A stretch of DNA of 64,000 bases from Acidimicrobiaceae bacterium (GCA_003151955.1 PLZB01000021.1:1-64000), one strand, 5' to 3'; shown: positions 24,980 through 34,472, counted from the stretch's first letter. A program made the numbers and translations. The notes: generated from the sequence alone by a model not told the origin.

Positions 24980-27900
24980 GTGTATCTGAAGGCGCTCACC
25001 ATCAAGGGGTTCAAGTCGTTCGCCGACCCGGCGACCCTCCGCTTCGAGCCCGGGGTCACCGTGGTGGTCGGCCCCAACGGCAGCGGGAAGTCGAACGTCG
25101 TCGACGCCGTGGCCTGGGTCCTCGGGGCCCAGGGGCCCCGGATGCTGCGGTCCTCGAAGATGGAGGACGTCATCTTCGCCGGCTCGGCGGGACGGCCGGC
25201 CCTGGGCCGGGCCGAGGTCTCCCTCACCATCGACAACCGGACCGGGAAGCTCCCGGGGGGGTTGGCCGAGATCACCATCACCCGGACCCTCTTCCGGTCC
25301 GGGGACAGCGAGTACGCCATCAACGGCCAGTCCTGCCGGCTCCTGGACGTCCAGGAGCTCCTCTCCGACTCGGGGGTGGGTCGCCAGCAGCACGTCATCG
25401 TCAGCCAGGGCCAGCTCGACCAGGTCCTGAACGCCAGGCCCGAGGACCGGAGGGCCGTTATCGAGGAGGCGGCCGGGGTCCTGAAGCACCGTCGTCGCCG
25501 GGAGCGGGCCGAGCGCCGCCTGGCCACCACCGAGGAGAACCTGGAGCGGCTCGGGGACCTCCTCCGGGAGGTCCGCCGCCAGATCCGGCCCCTCGAGCGG
25601 CAGGCGGTGGCGGCCCGGAGTCACGCCGGGCTGGCCGAGGAGCTCCGGGCCCTGCGGCTCCATCTCATCGGGCGGGAGCTGGCCGGCCTGGAGGACCGAC
25701 GGGCCCGGGCCACGACGGAGCGGGAGGCCCTCCTGGGCGAAGAGGGCCGGCTCCGGAGCACGGTGGAGGAGATCGACACGGCCACCGACCAGGCCACGGC
25801 CGAGCTCTCGGCCCGCCGGGAGGAGGATCTGGTGGCCGCCCTGACCCGGGTCCAGGGGCTGGTGGAGCGGTGCCGGGGTCTCGGGGGGGTGCTGGCCGAG
25901 CGGCGACGGTCCCTGGCCCGGGCCCTCGACGCCGCCGCCGACGCCGACGTCGTCTCGACCCTGGAGGCGGAGTCGGCCCGGCTGGCGGCCGAGCTGGAGG
26001 CGACGACGGCGGAGGCGGGGAGGCTGGCTCCGGAGACGGCCGAGGTCGACCGGGCCGAGGCGGAGTTGGCCGGGGAGACGGCGGCAGCCGAGGCGGCCGC
26101 CCTGGACGAGGCCGAGCTCCCCGGGGACGAGGAGGCCCTGGCCGAGGCCCGGGGTCGGGCCGAGCCCCTCCGGCGGGCCCTGGAGCGGGACCGGGTCAAC
26201 CTGAGCCGGCTCGACGAGCGGCTCACGGCCGGGCGCCTCCGGGAGGAGACCCTCCGGTCCGACCTGGCCGACCACGAACGCCAGGGGGAGGAGGCCACCT
26301 CGGCCGCCCCCGAGCTGGCCCGGTCGGCCTCCTCGGCAACGGCCCAGGCCGGGGCGGCGGCCGGAAGGGTGGCCGAGGCCGAGGAGACCCTCCGGGGGGC
26401 CGAGAAGGAACGGCACCGGACCTGGGCCCGGGCCGAGGCCCTGGCCCAGGCCGTGGCCGAGGCCCGGGGGGCGGCCGGGGTCGACGCCCTGGCCGGGTTG
26501 GCCGGGGTGATCGGGACCCTCTCGGACCTGGTCGAGGTGGACGGGGGGTGGCGGACCGCCTTCGAGACGGCGGCGGGGGCTGCCCTCGCCTCGGTCGTGG
26601 TCGAGAGCCCCGAGGCGGCCCGGTCGGCCCTGGGCCGGCTCCACGAGCGGAGCGCCCCCGGAGCGGTCCTGGCCCTGGCCGCCCTGGCCGGTCCGGTCCC
26701 CGGGTCGGGGTCCCCCGACCCCGTCGGAGGGCTCGAGGGACGGGCCGAGCCCGTCCGGGGCCATGTCCGAACCACGGTGGCGGGCCTCGGGCCGGTCCTG
26801 GACCGGCTCCTGGTCGGGGCTGTGGCCGTGGCGGGGGGCTGGGAGGCCGCCGTCGAGCTGGCCCTGGACCGGCCCGACCTCGTCGTCGTCACCGCCGACG
26901 GGGACCGGTTCGCCCGATCGGGGTGGAGGGTCAGGGCGGGGGACTCCGAGGTGACCCCGATCCGGGCCGCAGAGGCGGCCGAGGTCGCCGCCGCCGCCGC
27001 GGCCCGGGCCGAGACGGCTGCCGGGCTCCTCGGGACGGCCCGGGCCGAGGCCGAGGAGACCCGGTCGGCGGCGACGGCGGCCCAGCGGGAGGTCGAGCGG
27101 GGGGTCGACCGCCGGCAGTCCCTCGAGCTGGCCGGCGGGCGGCTGGCCGCCCAGCTGGCCGCCCTGGAGGAGGAGTTGGCCGAGGCGGCCCGGCACCGGG
27201 ACGAGGTGGGGGAGCGGCTCGAGCGGGACGCGTCCGTCCTGGCCGAGCTGGAGGAGCGGCTCCCTGACCTGGAGGCGGCGGCGGCGGCCACCGGGGCCCG
27301 GACGGCGGAGGCCCGGGAGATCCGGCGTCGGCTCGAGGAGCGCCGGGCCCAGGTGGGGATGCTCCGGCGGGATCTCGAGGTCCGGGCGGCCGGGCTGGCC
27401 GAGCGGCGGACGGTGCTGAGCGACCGGCTCCAGGACGTCGAGCGGCGCCTGGCGGGACACGCCGCCCAGCGGGAGCAGGCCGCCGACCGGCGGCGCCGGT
27501 TGGAGGCCGATGCCCAGGCCGTGGAGCGGCTGGCCGCCATGGTGAGCGGTCGGGGCAGTCGCCTGGAAGGGATCCTCGGCCTCCTCCGGGAGCGCAGAGC
27601 CCGGCAGCTCGACCAGGTCCGCCAGGGGGGAGCCCGGCTGGAATCCCTCCGGGAGCGGCGCAACGCCGCCGACCAGCGCCTGGGAGAGGTCCGGGAGCGG
27701 CACCAGCGCCTCGAGCTCGAGCTGGTCGAGAACGGGGTCCGCCAGGAGGGGGCCGTCGAGTCCCTCCGTCGGGAGCTCGGTGCCGATCCGGCCGAGGCCC
27801 TGGCCGCACCCCTCCCCCAGCTCCCCGAGGGGGTGGGGGCCGCCGACAGGGTCGCCGTGGTGGAGAAGGAGCTCGACGCCCTGGGACCAGTGAACCCCCT

Positions 27901-28501
27901 GGCCCTGGAGGAGCTCAGCTCCCTGGAGGAGCGCCACACGTTCCTCGAGGACCAGGTCGAGGACGTCCGGAAGGCCCGGAGGGAGCTCCAGCAGGTCATC
28001 CGGGCCGTCGACGAGGAGATCGTCCGGGTCTTCGCCGAGGCCTTCGCCGACGTGAACGAGCACTTCCAGGGGCTCATCGGGGCCCTCTTCCCCGGGGGCG
28101 GGGGCCGGCTGACCCTGACCGACCCGGTCAACCTCCTCGAGACCGGGGTCGAGGTCGAGGCCCGGCCGGCCGGGAAGAACGTCCGGAAGCTGAGCCTCCT
28201 CTCCGGCGGGGAGCGGTCCCTCGTGGCCCTGGCCTTCCTCTTCGCCGTCTTCCGGAGCCGGCCCTCCCCCTTCTACCTGCTGGACGAGGTCGAGGCCGCC
28301 CTCGACGACGTCAACCTCCACCGGTTCCTCGACCTCCTCCATGAGTTCCGGGACGAGGCCCAGCTCATCATCGTCAGCCACCAGAAGCGGACCATGGAGG
28401 CGGCCGACGCCCTCTACGGGGTCACCATGCAGGCCGGAGGCTCCTCCAAGGTCATCAGCCAGAAGGTCCGCCGGGACCCCGAGCCGGATCCGGACCAGTG
28501 A
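24980..28501 (+). CDS. smc: Chromosome segregation protein SMC
   Basis: SMC is the ATPase of bacterial condensin. The 1173-residue protein has an N-terminal Walker A VVGPNGSGKSN and Q-loop region, a long coiled coil (residues about 170-500), and a hinge domain (about 510-660, containing GTLSDLVEVDGGWRTAFE). A second coiled coil (about 670-1020) follows. The C-terminal head has the ABC signature LSLLSGGERSLVALAF and Walker B PFYLLDEVEAALDD. The coiled coils are Ala/Arg/Glu-rich, as expected for this GC content. It starts at GTG 24980 with YLKALTIKGFKSF. No scpA or scpB lies in the window. It ends in a 4-nt overlap with ftsY. Confidence 0.96.
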   Translation: MYLKALTIKGFKSFADPATLRFEPGVTVVVGPNGSGKSNVVDAVAWVLGAQGPRMLRSSKMEDVIFAGSAGRPALGRAEVSLTIDNRTGKLPGGLAEITITRTLFRSGDSEYAINGQSCRLLDVQELLSDSGVGRQQHVIVSQGQLDQVLNARPEDRRAVIEEAAGVLKHRRRRERAERRLATTEENLERLGDLLREVRRQIRPLERQAVAARSHAGLAEELRALRLHLIGRELAGLEDRRARATTEREALLGEEGRLRSTVEEIDTATDQATAELSARREEDLVAALTRVQGLVERCRGLGGVLAERRRSLARALDAAADADVVSTLEAESARLAAELEATTAEAGRLAPETAEVDRAEAELAGETAAAEAAALDEAELPGDEEALAEARGRAEPLRRALERDRVNLSRLDERLTAGRLREETLRSDLADHERQGEEATSAAPELARSASSATAQAGAAAGRVAEAEETLRGAEKERHRTWARAEALAQAVAEARGAAGVDALAGLAGVIGTLSDLVEVDGGWRTAFETAAGAALASVVVESPEAARSALGRLHERSAPGAVLALAALAGPVPGSGSPDPVGGLEGRAEPVRGHVRTTVAGLGPVLDRLLVGAVAVAGGWEAAVELALDRPDLVVVTADGDRFARSGWRVRAGDSEVTPIRAAEAAEVAAAAAARAETAAGLLGTARAEAEETRSAATAAQREVERGVDRRQSLELAGGRLAAQLAALEEELAEAARHRDEVGERLERDASVLAELEERLPDLEAAAAATGARTAEAREIRRRLEERRAQVGMLRRDLEVRAAGLAERRTVLSDRLQDVERRLAGHAAQREQAADRRRRLEADAQAVERLAAMVSGRGSRLEGILGLLRERRARQLDQVRQGGARLESLRERRNAADQRLGEVRERHQRLELELVENGVRQEGAVESLRRELGADPAEALAAPLPQLPEGVGAADRVAVVEKELDALGPVNPLALEELSSLEERHTFLEDQVEDVRKARRELQQVIRAVDEEIVRVFAEAFADVNEHFQGLIGALFPGGGGRLTLTDPVNLLETGVEVEARPAGKNVRKLSLLSGGERSLVALAFLFAVFRSRPSPFYLLDEVEAALDDVNLHRFLDLLHEFRDEAQLIIVSHQKRTMEAADALYGVTMQAGGSSKVISQKVRRDPEPDPDQ

Positions 28502-29637
28502 CCGCCCTCTGGATCATCCTGGCCGTCGCCCTGGTCCTGGCCGCCGCCGTCCTGGCCGTCGTCCTCGTCCGGCGCCGGAGGCCCGTCGTCGTCGAGGCGG
28601 CCGGCCCGGGCACCCTGGACCGGCCTCCGGTTGACGCCGGGTCCGCTCTGCCCCGGCCGGAGGACGGGGTCATCGCCGATGGGGTCGAGGCGCCGGAGGG
28701 TGGGACGGTACGCGCCTCGCCGGTTCCCGAGGAGCCGGCCGCCGAGCTCCGGGAGCAGATGGGGAGGACCCGGGGTCGGTTCTCCGGCTACCTGAAGGCG
28801 CTCCGGGCCCGGTCCTCGGTCGATGTGGGCACATGGGACGAGCTGGAGGAGGCCCTCCTCGGGGCCGACGTGGGGGTGACCACCACCGGGGCCCTCCTCG
28901 ACGACCTCAGGGACCGGGTCCGGTCCGGGGAGCTGGCCGGGGCCGAGGCGGTCATCGGGGCCCTGAAGGCGGACCTCCTCGGGAGCCTCGTCACCGAGGG
29001 GGGCAACGCCCTGCGCTACGAGGAGGGGGCCACCAACGTCTGGCTCTTCGTCGGGGTCAACGGGGTGGGGAAGACCACCACCATCGGGAAGGTGGCCCGC
29101 CGGGAGGTGGCCGCCGGCCGGTCGGTCCTCCTCGCCGCCGGGGACACCTTCCGGGCCGCCGCCGCCGAGCAGCTCGCCACCTGGGCGGAGCGGGCCGGGG
29201 TGGGGATCGTCCGGGGGGTGGAGGGGGGCGATCCCAGCGCTGTCGTCTTCGACGCAGTGGCCCGGGCCGCGGCCCGGGGGAACGACCTGGTCCTGGCGGA
29301 CACGGCCGGACGGCTCCACACCAAGGTGAACCTGGTGGAGGAGCTGAAGAAGATCCGGCGGGTGGCCGAGCGTCCCCCGGGGGTCGTCACCGAGGTCCTC
29401 CTCGTCCTCGACGCCACCACCGGCCAGAACGGGCTGGCCCAGGCCCGGCAGTTCCTCGACGCCGTGGCCGTGACCGGGGTGGTCCTGACCAAGCTGGACG
29501 GGACGGCCCGGGGGGGGATCGTGGTGGCAATCCAACGGGAGCTGGGGATCCCGGTCAAGCTGGTCGGGATCGGGGAGGGGGCGGCCGACCTCATCGCCTT
29601 CGACCCGGCCCAGTTCGTCGAGGCCCTCTTCGACTAG
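28498..29637 (+). CDS. ftsY: Signal recognition particle receptor FtsY
   Basis: This 379-residue SRP receptor GTPase has an N-terminal hydrophobic anchor (residues about 3-24, LWIILAVALVLAAAVLAVVLV) and then a linker. The NG domain has G1 GVNGVGKTTTIGK, DTFRAAAAEQL, the DTAGR box and TKLDGTARGG. FtsY of many Actinobacteria carries such an N-terminal transmembrane segment in place of the long acidic A domain of E. coli. The GTG start overlaps the smc stop (28498-28501). ffh follows, so both halves of the targeting GTPase pair are adjacent. Confidence 0.95.
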   Translation: MTALWIILAVALVLAAAVLAVVLVRRRRPVVVEAAGPGTLDRPPVDAGSALPRPEDGVIADGVEAPEGGTVRASPVPEEPAAELREQMGRTRGRFSGYLKALRARSSVDVGTWDELEEALLGADVGVTTTGALLDDLRDRVRSGELAGAEAVIGALKADLLGSLVTEGGNALRYEEGATNVWLFVGVNGVGKTTTIGKVARREVAAGRSVLLAAGDTFRAAAAEQLATWAERAGVGIVRGVEGGDPSAVVFDAVARAAARGNDLVLADTAGRLHTKVNLVEELKKIRRVAERPPGVVTEVLLVLDATTGQNGLAQARQFLDAVAVTGVVLTKLDGTARGGIVVAIQRELGIPVKLVGIGEGAADLIAFDPAQFVEALFD

Positions 29638-29681
29638 GCCTTCCCGGGCCTCCCGCCGGCTCCGGTAGTTTGGTGGACCGC

Positions 29682-31199
29682 ATGTTCGACAACCTCTCCA
29701 GCCGCCTCGAGTCGGTCCTCGGGCGCCTCCGCAGCCGGGGCCGTCTCTCCGAGGCCGACCTCGACGAGGCCCTGGCCGAGATCAGGACGGCCCTCCTCGA
29801 GGCCGACGTCAACCTGGCTGTGGCCCGGTCCCTCGTCGACGGGATCCGGCTCCGGCTGGTGGGGGAGGAGCTCTCCAGGAGCCTCTCCCCGGGCCAGCAG
29901 GTGGTCAAGGCCGTCCACCAGGAGCTGGTCCGGGTCCTCGGCGGGGAGACCCTCCGCCTGAGCTACGCATCTGTCCCCCCCACCGTCATCCTCCTGGCCG
30001 GCCTCCAGGGAGCGGGGAAGACCACAGCGGCGGCCAAGCTGGCCCGGTGGTTCAAGCAGCAGGGCCGGAACCCCCTCCTGGTCGGGGCCGACCTCCAGCG
30101 GCCGGCCGCCGTCGACCAGCTCAGGATCCTCGGGGAGCAGGCCGGGGTGCCCGTCTTCAGCGAGGCCAGCGACCCGGTGGCGGTGGCCCGGGCCGGGAAG
30201 GAGGAGGCCCGAAGGGTGGGACGGGACATCCTCATCGTCGACACCGCCGGCCGGCTCGCCATCGACGAGGCCCTCATGGAGGAGGTCCGCCAGATCTCGG
30301 CCGCGGTCACCCCCGACTACACCTTCTTCGTCGTCGACGCCATGATCGGCCAGGACGCCGTGGCCACGGCCGAGGCCTTCCACGAGGCCCTCGACCTGGA
30401 CGGGGTCATCCTGACCAAGCTCGACGGGGACGCCCGGGGCGGGGCCGCCCTCAGCGTGAAGGGGGTGACGGGGAAGCCGATCGCCTTCGCCTCGACCGGG
30501 GAGCGGCTGGCCGACTTCGACCTCTTCCACCCCGAGCGGATGGCGGACCGGATCCTCGGGATGGGCGACGTCCTCACCCTCATCGAGCAGGCCGAGCGGG
30601 AGATGGACCGGGAGGTCACCGCGGCCGGGGCGTCCCGGCTCCTCGAGGGCCGGTTCACCCTGGAGGACTTCCTGGCCCAGCTCCAGCAGGTCAAGAAGCT
30701 GGGGTCCCTGGGGGGGATCCTGAAGATGCTCCCGGGGGTCCCGAAGGAGCTCAAGTCCGCCGACGCCATGATCGACGACGGCCAGATCGCCGTGGTCGAG
30801 GCCATCATCCGGTCGATGACCCCGGGCGAGCGGGCCGGGACCGCCCCCCTCGACGGGTCACGGCGTCAGCGGATCGCCAAGGGGAGCGGGACCACGACCC
30901 AGGACGTCAACCAGCTCGTCAACCAGTTCACCCAGGCCCAGAAGATGATGCGGAACCCGGGGATGCTGAGCGGGCTCCTCGGGGGGAAGGGCGGTCGGAT
31001 GGCCGAAGCCCTGGCCCAACGGATGGGTGACGTCGGCGAGGGCGGTCCCGATCTCGCCGCCCTGGGGGCCTCCGGTCCCGGGACGCCCGGTCCCCCGGGT
31101 TTCGCCGGCGGCGGCGGAGGGGGCGGCGGCGGGTCGAAGGGAAACAAGCACGGGAAGAAGAAGGGTGGCGGCCGGGTGACCCCGAAGGGAGGCCGCTGA
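29682..31199 (+). CDS. ffh: Signal recognition particle protein Ffh
   Basis: This 505-residue SRP GTPase binds 4.5S RNA and signal peptides. It begins MFDNLSSRLESVLGRL, has G1 GLQGAGKTTAAAKLA, DLQRPAAVDQL, DTAGR and TKLDGDARGGAAL. A Met-rich M domain from about residue 325 contains GKGGRM, GGILKMLPG and MMRNPGML. The C-terminus ends in a Gly-rich tract and a basic tail (KHGKKKGGG). ATG 29682 was chosen; a GTG at 29673 is also in frame. A TAGTTT lies just upstream and could be a -10. Confidence 0.95.
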   Translation: MFDNLSSRLESVLGRLRSRGRLSEADLDEALAEIRTALLEADVNLAVARSLVDGIRLRLVGEELSRSLSPGQQVVKAVHQELVRVLGGETLRLSYASVPPTVILLAGLQGAGKTTAAAKLARWFKQQGRNPLLVGADLQRPAAVDQLRILGEQAGVPVFSEASDPVAVARAGKEEARRVGRDILIVDTAGRLAIDEALMEEVRQISAAVTPDYTFFVVDAMIGQDAVATAEAFHEALDLDGVILTKLDGDARGGAALSVKGVTGKPIAFASTGERLADFDLFHPERMADRILGMGDVLTLIEQAEREMDREVTAAGASRLLEGRFTLEDFLAQLQQVKKLGSLGGILKMLPGVPKELKSADAMIDDGQIAVVEAIIRSMTPGERAGTAPLDGSRRQRIAKGSGTTTQDVNQLVNQFTQAQKMMRNPGMLSGLLGGKGGRMAEALAQRMGDVGEGGPDLAALGASGPGTPGPPGFAGGGGGGGGGSKGNKHGKKKGGGRVTPKGGR

Positions 31200-31280
31200 G
31201 CCCACCGAGGGTGAGGTCCCGGGGGTGGGTCGGGGGTCGTGTTTCGCCGGGAGGTCCCGGACAGGTCACAATAGGAGGTC

Positions 31281-31302
31281 CGCATCCCGCGTCCGGGGTG
31301 CG
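31281..31302 (+). promoter_or_regulatory. Leader hairpin upstream of rpsP
   Basis: CGCATCCC and GGGGTGCG pair (one G-U) around a 6-nt loop within the 129-nt gap between ffh and rpsP, the longest gap in the core block. A CACAAT a few bases upstream could be a -10. The hairpin may be a ribosomal-protein leader, but I cannot name a known family. Confidence 0.3.
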
Positions 31303-31328
31303 ACCAGACGGAAGGTAAGGGAGTCGAC

Positions 31329-31616
31329 GTGGCTGTAAAGCTCCGCCTCATGCGGATGGGCAAGAAGAAGCAGCCGACCTACCGGGTGGTGGCGGCCGAC
31401 AGCCGTTCGCCCCGGGACGGCCGGTTCATCGAGATCGTCGGGACCTACGCCCCCCGGGGCAAGTCCACCGCCGAGCCCGACGCCATCGTCCTGATCGACA
31501 ACGAGAAGGCCCTCAAGTGGCTCCGGCAGGGGGCCCAGCCCACCGAGCGGGTCGAGACCCTGCTGAAGAAGTCCGGGGCCTGGGAAGCGTTCAAGCCCGG
31601 GACGGTCTCGACGTGA
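31329..31616 (+). CDS. rpsP: 30S ribosomal protein S16
   Basis: This 95-residue S16 begins [20 protein letters not shown] and continues [20 protein letters not shown], the family signature, with the usual [20 protein letters not shown]. The GTG start at 31329 follows a GGAAGGTAAGG site. It heads the rpsP-khpA-rimM-trmD-rplS group. The upstream gap of about 130 nt should contain a promoter. Confidence 0.96.
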   Translation: MAVKLRLMRMGKKKQPTYRVVAADSRSPRDGRFIEIVGTYAPRGKSTAEPDAIVLIDNEKALKWLRQGAQPTERVETLLKKSGAWEAFKPGTVST

Positions 31617-31618
31617 CC

Positions 31619-32029
31619 ATGGCCGAGGAGGGGAACCTGGCCGACGAGGGCAACGTCCTCGACGACGAGGAGCTCGACGACGACATCGGCAACCGGGTCG
31701 AGGACGTCGGCGTCGACGACATCGACGACGACATCGACGACGACATCGACGACGGTGACGACGAGGACAACGGGGACGACCGTGGGTCGGGGACGGCCCG
31801 GTCCGTCCTCGGCTACATCGCCACGTCCCTCGCCACCGATCCGGAGGCGGTCGTGATCCACGCCGACGACTCCGGCCGGCAGCTCCGGTTCAAGATCCAC
31901 GTGGCTCCCGAGGACATGGGCCGGATGATCGGCCGTCGGGGCCGGGTGGCCCAGGCCATCAGGACCGTGGTCCGGGTGGCCGGATCCCGAGACGGGGTGG
32001 ACACCAACGTCGACTTCGTCGACGACTGA
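31619..32029 (+). CDS. khpA: KH-domain RNA-binding protein KhpA with an acidic N-terminal extension
   Basis: The C-terminal 75 residues are a KhpA-type KH domain: SVLGYIATSLATDPEAV, then the GxxG loop in MIGRRGRVAQAIRTVVRVA. KhpA acts with KhpB (Jag) in RNA binding and cell envelope control. The first 60 residues are unusual: almost only Asp, Glu, Gly, Asn and Ile, with DDDID repeated (a near-perfect 12-bp DNA repeat at about 31,710-31,755). Ordinary KhpA is about 77 residues without this. ATG 31619 or GTG 31613 overlaps the rpsP end. Confidence 0.88.
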   Translation: MAEEGNLADEGNVLDDEELDDDIGNRVEDVGVDDIDDDIDDDIDDGDDEDNGDDRGSGTARSVLGYIATSLATDPEAVVIHADDSGRQLRFKIHVAPEDMGRMIGRRGRVAQAIRTVVRVAGSRDGVDTNVDFVDD

Positions 32030-32078
32030 GAACGCCGGGGAGGACCTCCCCGGGCTCCTCCTCGAGGTCGGCCGCGTC

Positions 32079-32528
32079 GTGAAGCCCCACGGGCTCCGGG
32101 GCGAGGTCGTCGTGGAGCTGTTCGGGGGTCGTCCCGAGCGGGCCGAGCCGGGGACGGAGTTCTCCACCGTCTCGGGCCCGCTGCGGATCGAGCAGGCCAG
32201 CCGGTTCGAGGGTCGATGGACGGACCGGTTCATCATGACCTTCGCCGGGGTCCGGGGCCGGGACGGGGCCGAGCGGCTCCGGGACCTCGTCCTGCTGGCC
32301 CCACCCCTCGACGACCCCGACATCCTCTGGGTCCACGAGCTCGTGGGGGCCGAGGTGGTCGAGGCCGGGGGAGGCTCCCTGGGCACGGTCCGGGCCGTCC
32401 TCCCCAACCCGGCCAGCGACCTTCTCGAGCTCGACGGGGGCGGGCTCGTCCCCCTCCGGTTCGTCGTCGACCGCCGACCGGGCCAGCTGGTCGTGGAGGT
32501 CCCCGACGGCCTCTTCGACCTGGACTGA
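32079..32528 (+). CDS. rimM: Ribosome maturation factor RimM
   Basis: RimM helps 30S assembly. The recognised sequence is GRVVKPHGLRGEVVVELF at the N-terminus, FIMTFAGVRGRDGAERLRDLVL in the middle, and the PRC-barrel half DILWVHELVGAEVVE to VPLRFVVD. The GTG used here (32079) cuts off the first beta strand; homologous residues LLLEVGRV are encoded directly upstream in the same frame. However, no ATG, GTG or TTG precedes them before the khpA stop region. The real start may be non-standard or hidden by an indel. It sits 3 nt before trmD. Confidence 0.85.
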   Translation: MKPHGLRGEVVVELFGGRPERAEPGTEFSTVSGPLRIEQASRFEGRWTDRFIMTFAGVRGRDGAERLRDLVLLAPPLDDPDILWVHELVGAEVVEAGGGSLGTVRAVLPNPASDLLELDGGGLVPLRFVVDRRPGQLVVEVPDGLFDLD

Positions 32529-32531
32529 GCG

Positions 32532-33293
32532 GTGCGGATCGACGTCTTCACCATCTTTCCCGACCTGGTCGACGGCTTCGCCGCCGGGGCTCTCCTCGGA
32601 AGGGCCCGACGAGACGGACTCCTCGACCTCCGGGTCCACGACCTCCGGTCGGCGGCCACCGACGCCCGGCGGTCGGTCGACGACACCCCGTTCGGGGGGG
32701 GAGCCGGGATGGTCCTCGCCCCCGGCCCGATCTTCGGTGCCGTCGAGGCGGTCGACCCGCCCCGGCCGCTCTACCTCCTCGGGCCGGGGGGCCGGCGACT
32801 CGACCAGGCCGTGGTGGAGGAGCTGGCCGCCCTGGGGACGTCCCCGGCCGGGGGCTTCTCCCTTCTCTGCGGCCGGTATGAGGGGGTCGACCAGCGGGTG
32901 GTGGATCACCTGGTCGACGGGGAGCTCTCGGTGGGGGATTACGTCCTGGCCGGGGGGGAGGCGGCGGCCCTGGTCGTGGTGGAGGCGGTGGCCCGGCTCC
33001 AGCCCGGGGTGATGGGGAACCTGGCCTCGGCCGAGGAGGAGAGCTTCTCGGCCGGGCTCCTCGAGTACCCCCACTACACCCGGCCGGCCCGGTTCCGGGA
33101 CTGGGAGGTCCCCCCCGTGCTGCGGACGGGGGACCACGGGCGGGTGGCCCGCTGGCGCCACGCCATGGCCCTCCGGCGCACCCTCGAGGTCCGGCCCGAC
33201 CTGGTCGAGGGCCGGGGGGGTCTCAGCCCGGAGGAGGAGGGTCTCCTGGAGGAGCTGGCGGCGTCGGGGGAGGGCCCGGCCGGGGAGGCCTGA
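32532..33293 (+). CDS. trmD: tRNA (guanine(37)-N1)-methyltransferase
   Basis: TrmD makes m1G37 in tRNAs, preventing +1 frameshifting. The 253-residue SPOUT enzyme has [15 protein letters not shown] at the N-terminus, [12 protein letters not shown], the SAM trefoil-knot motifs [12 protein letters not shown] and [20 protein letters not shown], and the C-terminal [20 protein letters not shown] 32532 lies 3 nt after rimM. Confidence 0.95.
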   Translation: MRIDVFTIFPDLVDGFAAGALLGRARRDGLLDLRVHDLRSAATDARRSVDDTPFGGGAGMVLAPGPIFGAVEAVDPPRPLYLLGPGGRRLDQAVVEELAALGTSPAGGFSLLCGRYEGVDQRVVDHLVDGELSVGDYVLAGGEAAALVVVEAVARLQPGVMGNLASAEEESFSAGLLEYPHYTRPARFRDWEVPPVLRTGDHGRVARWRHAMALRRTLEVRPDLVEGRGGLSPEEEGLLEELAASGEGPAGEA

Positions 33294-33330
33294 CGGGCCG
33301 GAGGTGCGGCGACCCCCGGGGCGCGGCTAT

Positions 33331-33377
33331 CGTGGCTTGCTCCGGCCACGCCCCCGCCGGGTCGGTGCCACCGACCC
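33331..33377 (+). promoter_or_regulatory. Two tandem hairpins upstream of rplS
   Basis: In the 136-nt gap before rplS, CGTGGC/GCCACG (33331-33336, 33345-33350) and GGGTCGGT-GCC-ACCGACCC (33359-33377) form successive stems. They may terminate the trmD message or act as an L19 autoregulatory leader. The sequence alone does not decide between these. Confidence 0.35.
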
Positions 33378-33429
33378 CCGGGACCCCGAACCGGCCGTCC
33401 GGAGAACGACCCGTGGAGGGACGCGCGTC

Positions 33430-33783
33430 ATGAACCCCACCGACATTGTCGACCGCGAGAGCCTGCGTGACGACATTCCCGAATTCAGGCCCGGCGACAC
33501 CCTCAAGGTGCACGTCCGGGTAGTCGAGGGGAGCCGGGAGCGGATCCAGGTCTTCCAGGGTGCCGTCATCCGGCGCCAGGGGAGCGGGGCCCGGGAGACC
33601 TTCACCGTCCGGAAGGTCAGCTTCGGGGTGGGCGTCGAGCGGACCTTCCCGGTCCACACCCCGATCATCTCCAAGATCGAGGTCATGACCCGGGGCGACG
33701 TCCGCCGGGCCAAGCTCTACTACCTCCGGGGTCGGGTCGGGAAGGCCGCCAAGATCAAGGAGAAGCGGTCTGTCCGGTCGTAG
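33430..33783 (+). CDS. rplS: 50S ribosomal protein L19
   Basis: This 117-residue L19 has [50 protein letters not shown] and [20 protein letters not shown], read in segments from residue 20 to 112. ATG 33430 was chosen as the start of homology. In most Actinobacteria lepB and rnhB follow rplS. Here the DUF2469 gene follows directly after 15 nt. Confidence 0.95.
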   Translation: MNPTDIVDRESLRDDIPEFRPGDTLKVHVRVVEGSRERIQVFQGAVIRRQGSGARETFTVRKVSFGVGVERTFPVHTPIISKIEVMTRGDVRRAKLYYLRGRVGKAAKIKEKRSVRS

Positions 33784-33798
33784 CATCGCGTCGGGACG

Positions 33799-34092
33799 AT
33801 GAGCGAAGAGGACCTGGAGCGCTACGAGGCCGAGATCGAGCTGGCCCTCGTCCAGGAGTACCGGACGGTGCTCCCCCTCTTCTCCTACGTGGTCGAGACC
33901 GAACGGCGGTTCTACCTGGCCAACGAGGTCAAGGTGTCCGTCCGGGAGGGGACCACCCCGGCCTGCATCGAGCTGGAGATCAACGACGCCTGGGTCTGGG
34001 ACATGTACCGGCCGGCCCGGTTCGTCCCCCATGTCCGGGTGCTCACGTTCCGGGACGTGAACATCGAGCGGCTTCCCGACCGCGACGGCTGA
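33799..34092 (+). CDS. DUF2469 family protein
   Basis: This 97-residue protein matches the actinobacterial DUF2469 family: [21 protein letters not shown] at the start, [14 protein letters not shown], and [19 protein letters not shown] near the end. The family is almost confined to Actinobacteria and always sits between the rplS/rnhB region and yraN. Function is unknown. It supports the phylum assignment. Confidence 0.9.
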   Translation: MSEEDLERYEAEIELALVQEYRTVLPLFSYVVETERRFYLANEVKVSVREGTTPACIELEINDAWVWDMYRPARFVPHVRVLTFRDVNIERLPDRDG

Positions 34093-34100
34093 CCGAGCCG

Positions 34101-34472
34101 GTGTCGGAGGCGGGCCTGCGGCTGGGAGCCCGGGGGGAGGCGGAGGCAGCCTCCCGATACCAGGCCGGGGGATACCGCGTCCTGGCCCGGAACTGGCGGT
34201 GCCGGGACGGCGAGCTGGACCTGGTCCTCGAGTCAGAGCAGGGAGTCCTGGTCTTCAGCGAGGTGAAGACCAGGCGGACGGACCGCTTCGGGACCCCGGC
34301 CGAGGCCGTCACCGCGGCCAAGGTGCGGCGACTCCGACGGCTGGCGGCCCAGTGGCTGGCCACGGAACGGCCCGGGGTCAAGGCTCCGGGGGGGATCCGG
34401 TTCGACGTCGTGGCCGTCACGCCGGGGTCGGGAGGCCGGCTCGAGGTCGAGATCATCGAAGGGGCCTTCTGA
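34101..34472 (+). CDS. UPF0102 family YraN-like endonuclease-fold protein
   Basis: This 123-residue protein starts GTG 34101 and has the YraN pattern: [26 protein letters not shown], then [11 protein letters not shown] and [11 protein letters not shown], the E-x-D...(x)VK core of a restriction-endonuclease-like fold, and a C-terminal [10 protein letters not shown]. Biological role is not established. It is typically followed by comM and dprA, as here with one gene between. Confidence 0.9.
   Translation: MSEAGLRLGARGEAEAASRYQAGGYRVLARNWRCRDGELDLVLESEQGVLVFSEVKTRRTDRFGTPAEAVTAAKVRRLRRLAAQWLATERPGVKAPGGIRFDVVAVTPGSGGRLEVEIIEGAF

Noticed and set aside
24884-28381. 1165-codon open frame antisense to smc
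   Set aside because: High GC suppresses stops in the antisense frame; the sense strand encodes a complete SMC with all motifs, and the antisense protein is Gly/Pro/Leu low complexity.
33294-33429. Known L19 leader RNA
   Set aside because: Hairpins are present but I cannot match them to a defined leader family by eye, so only a low-confidence structure is listed.
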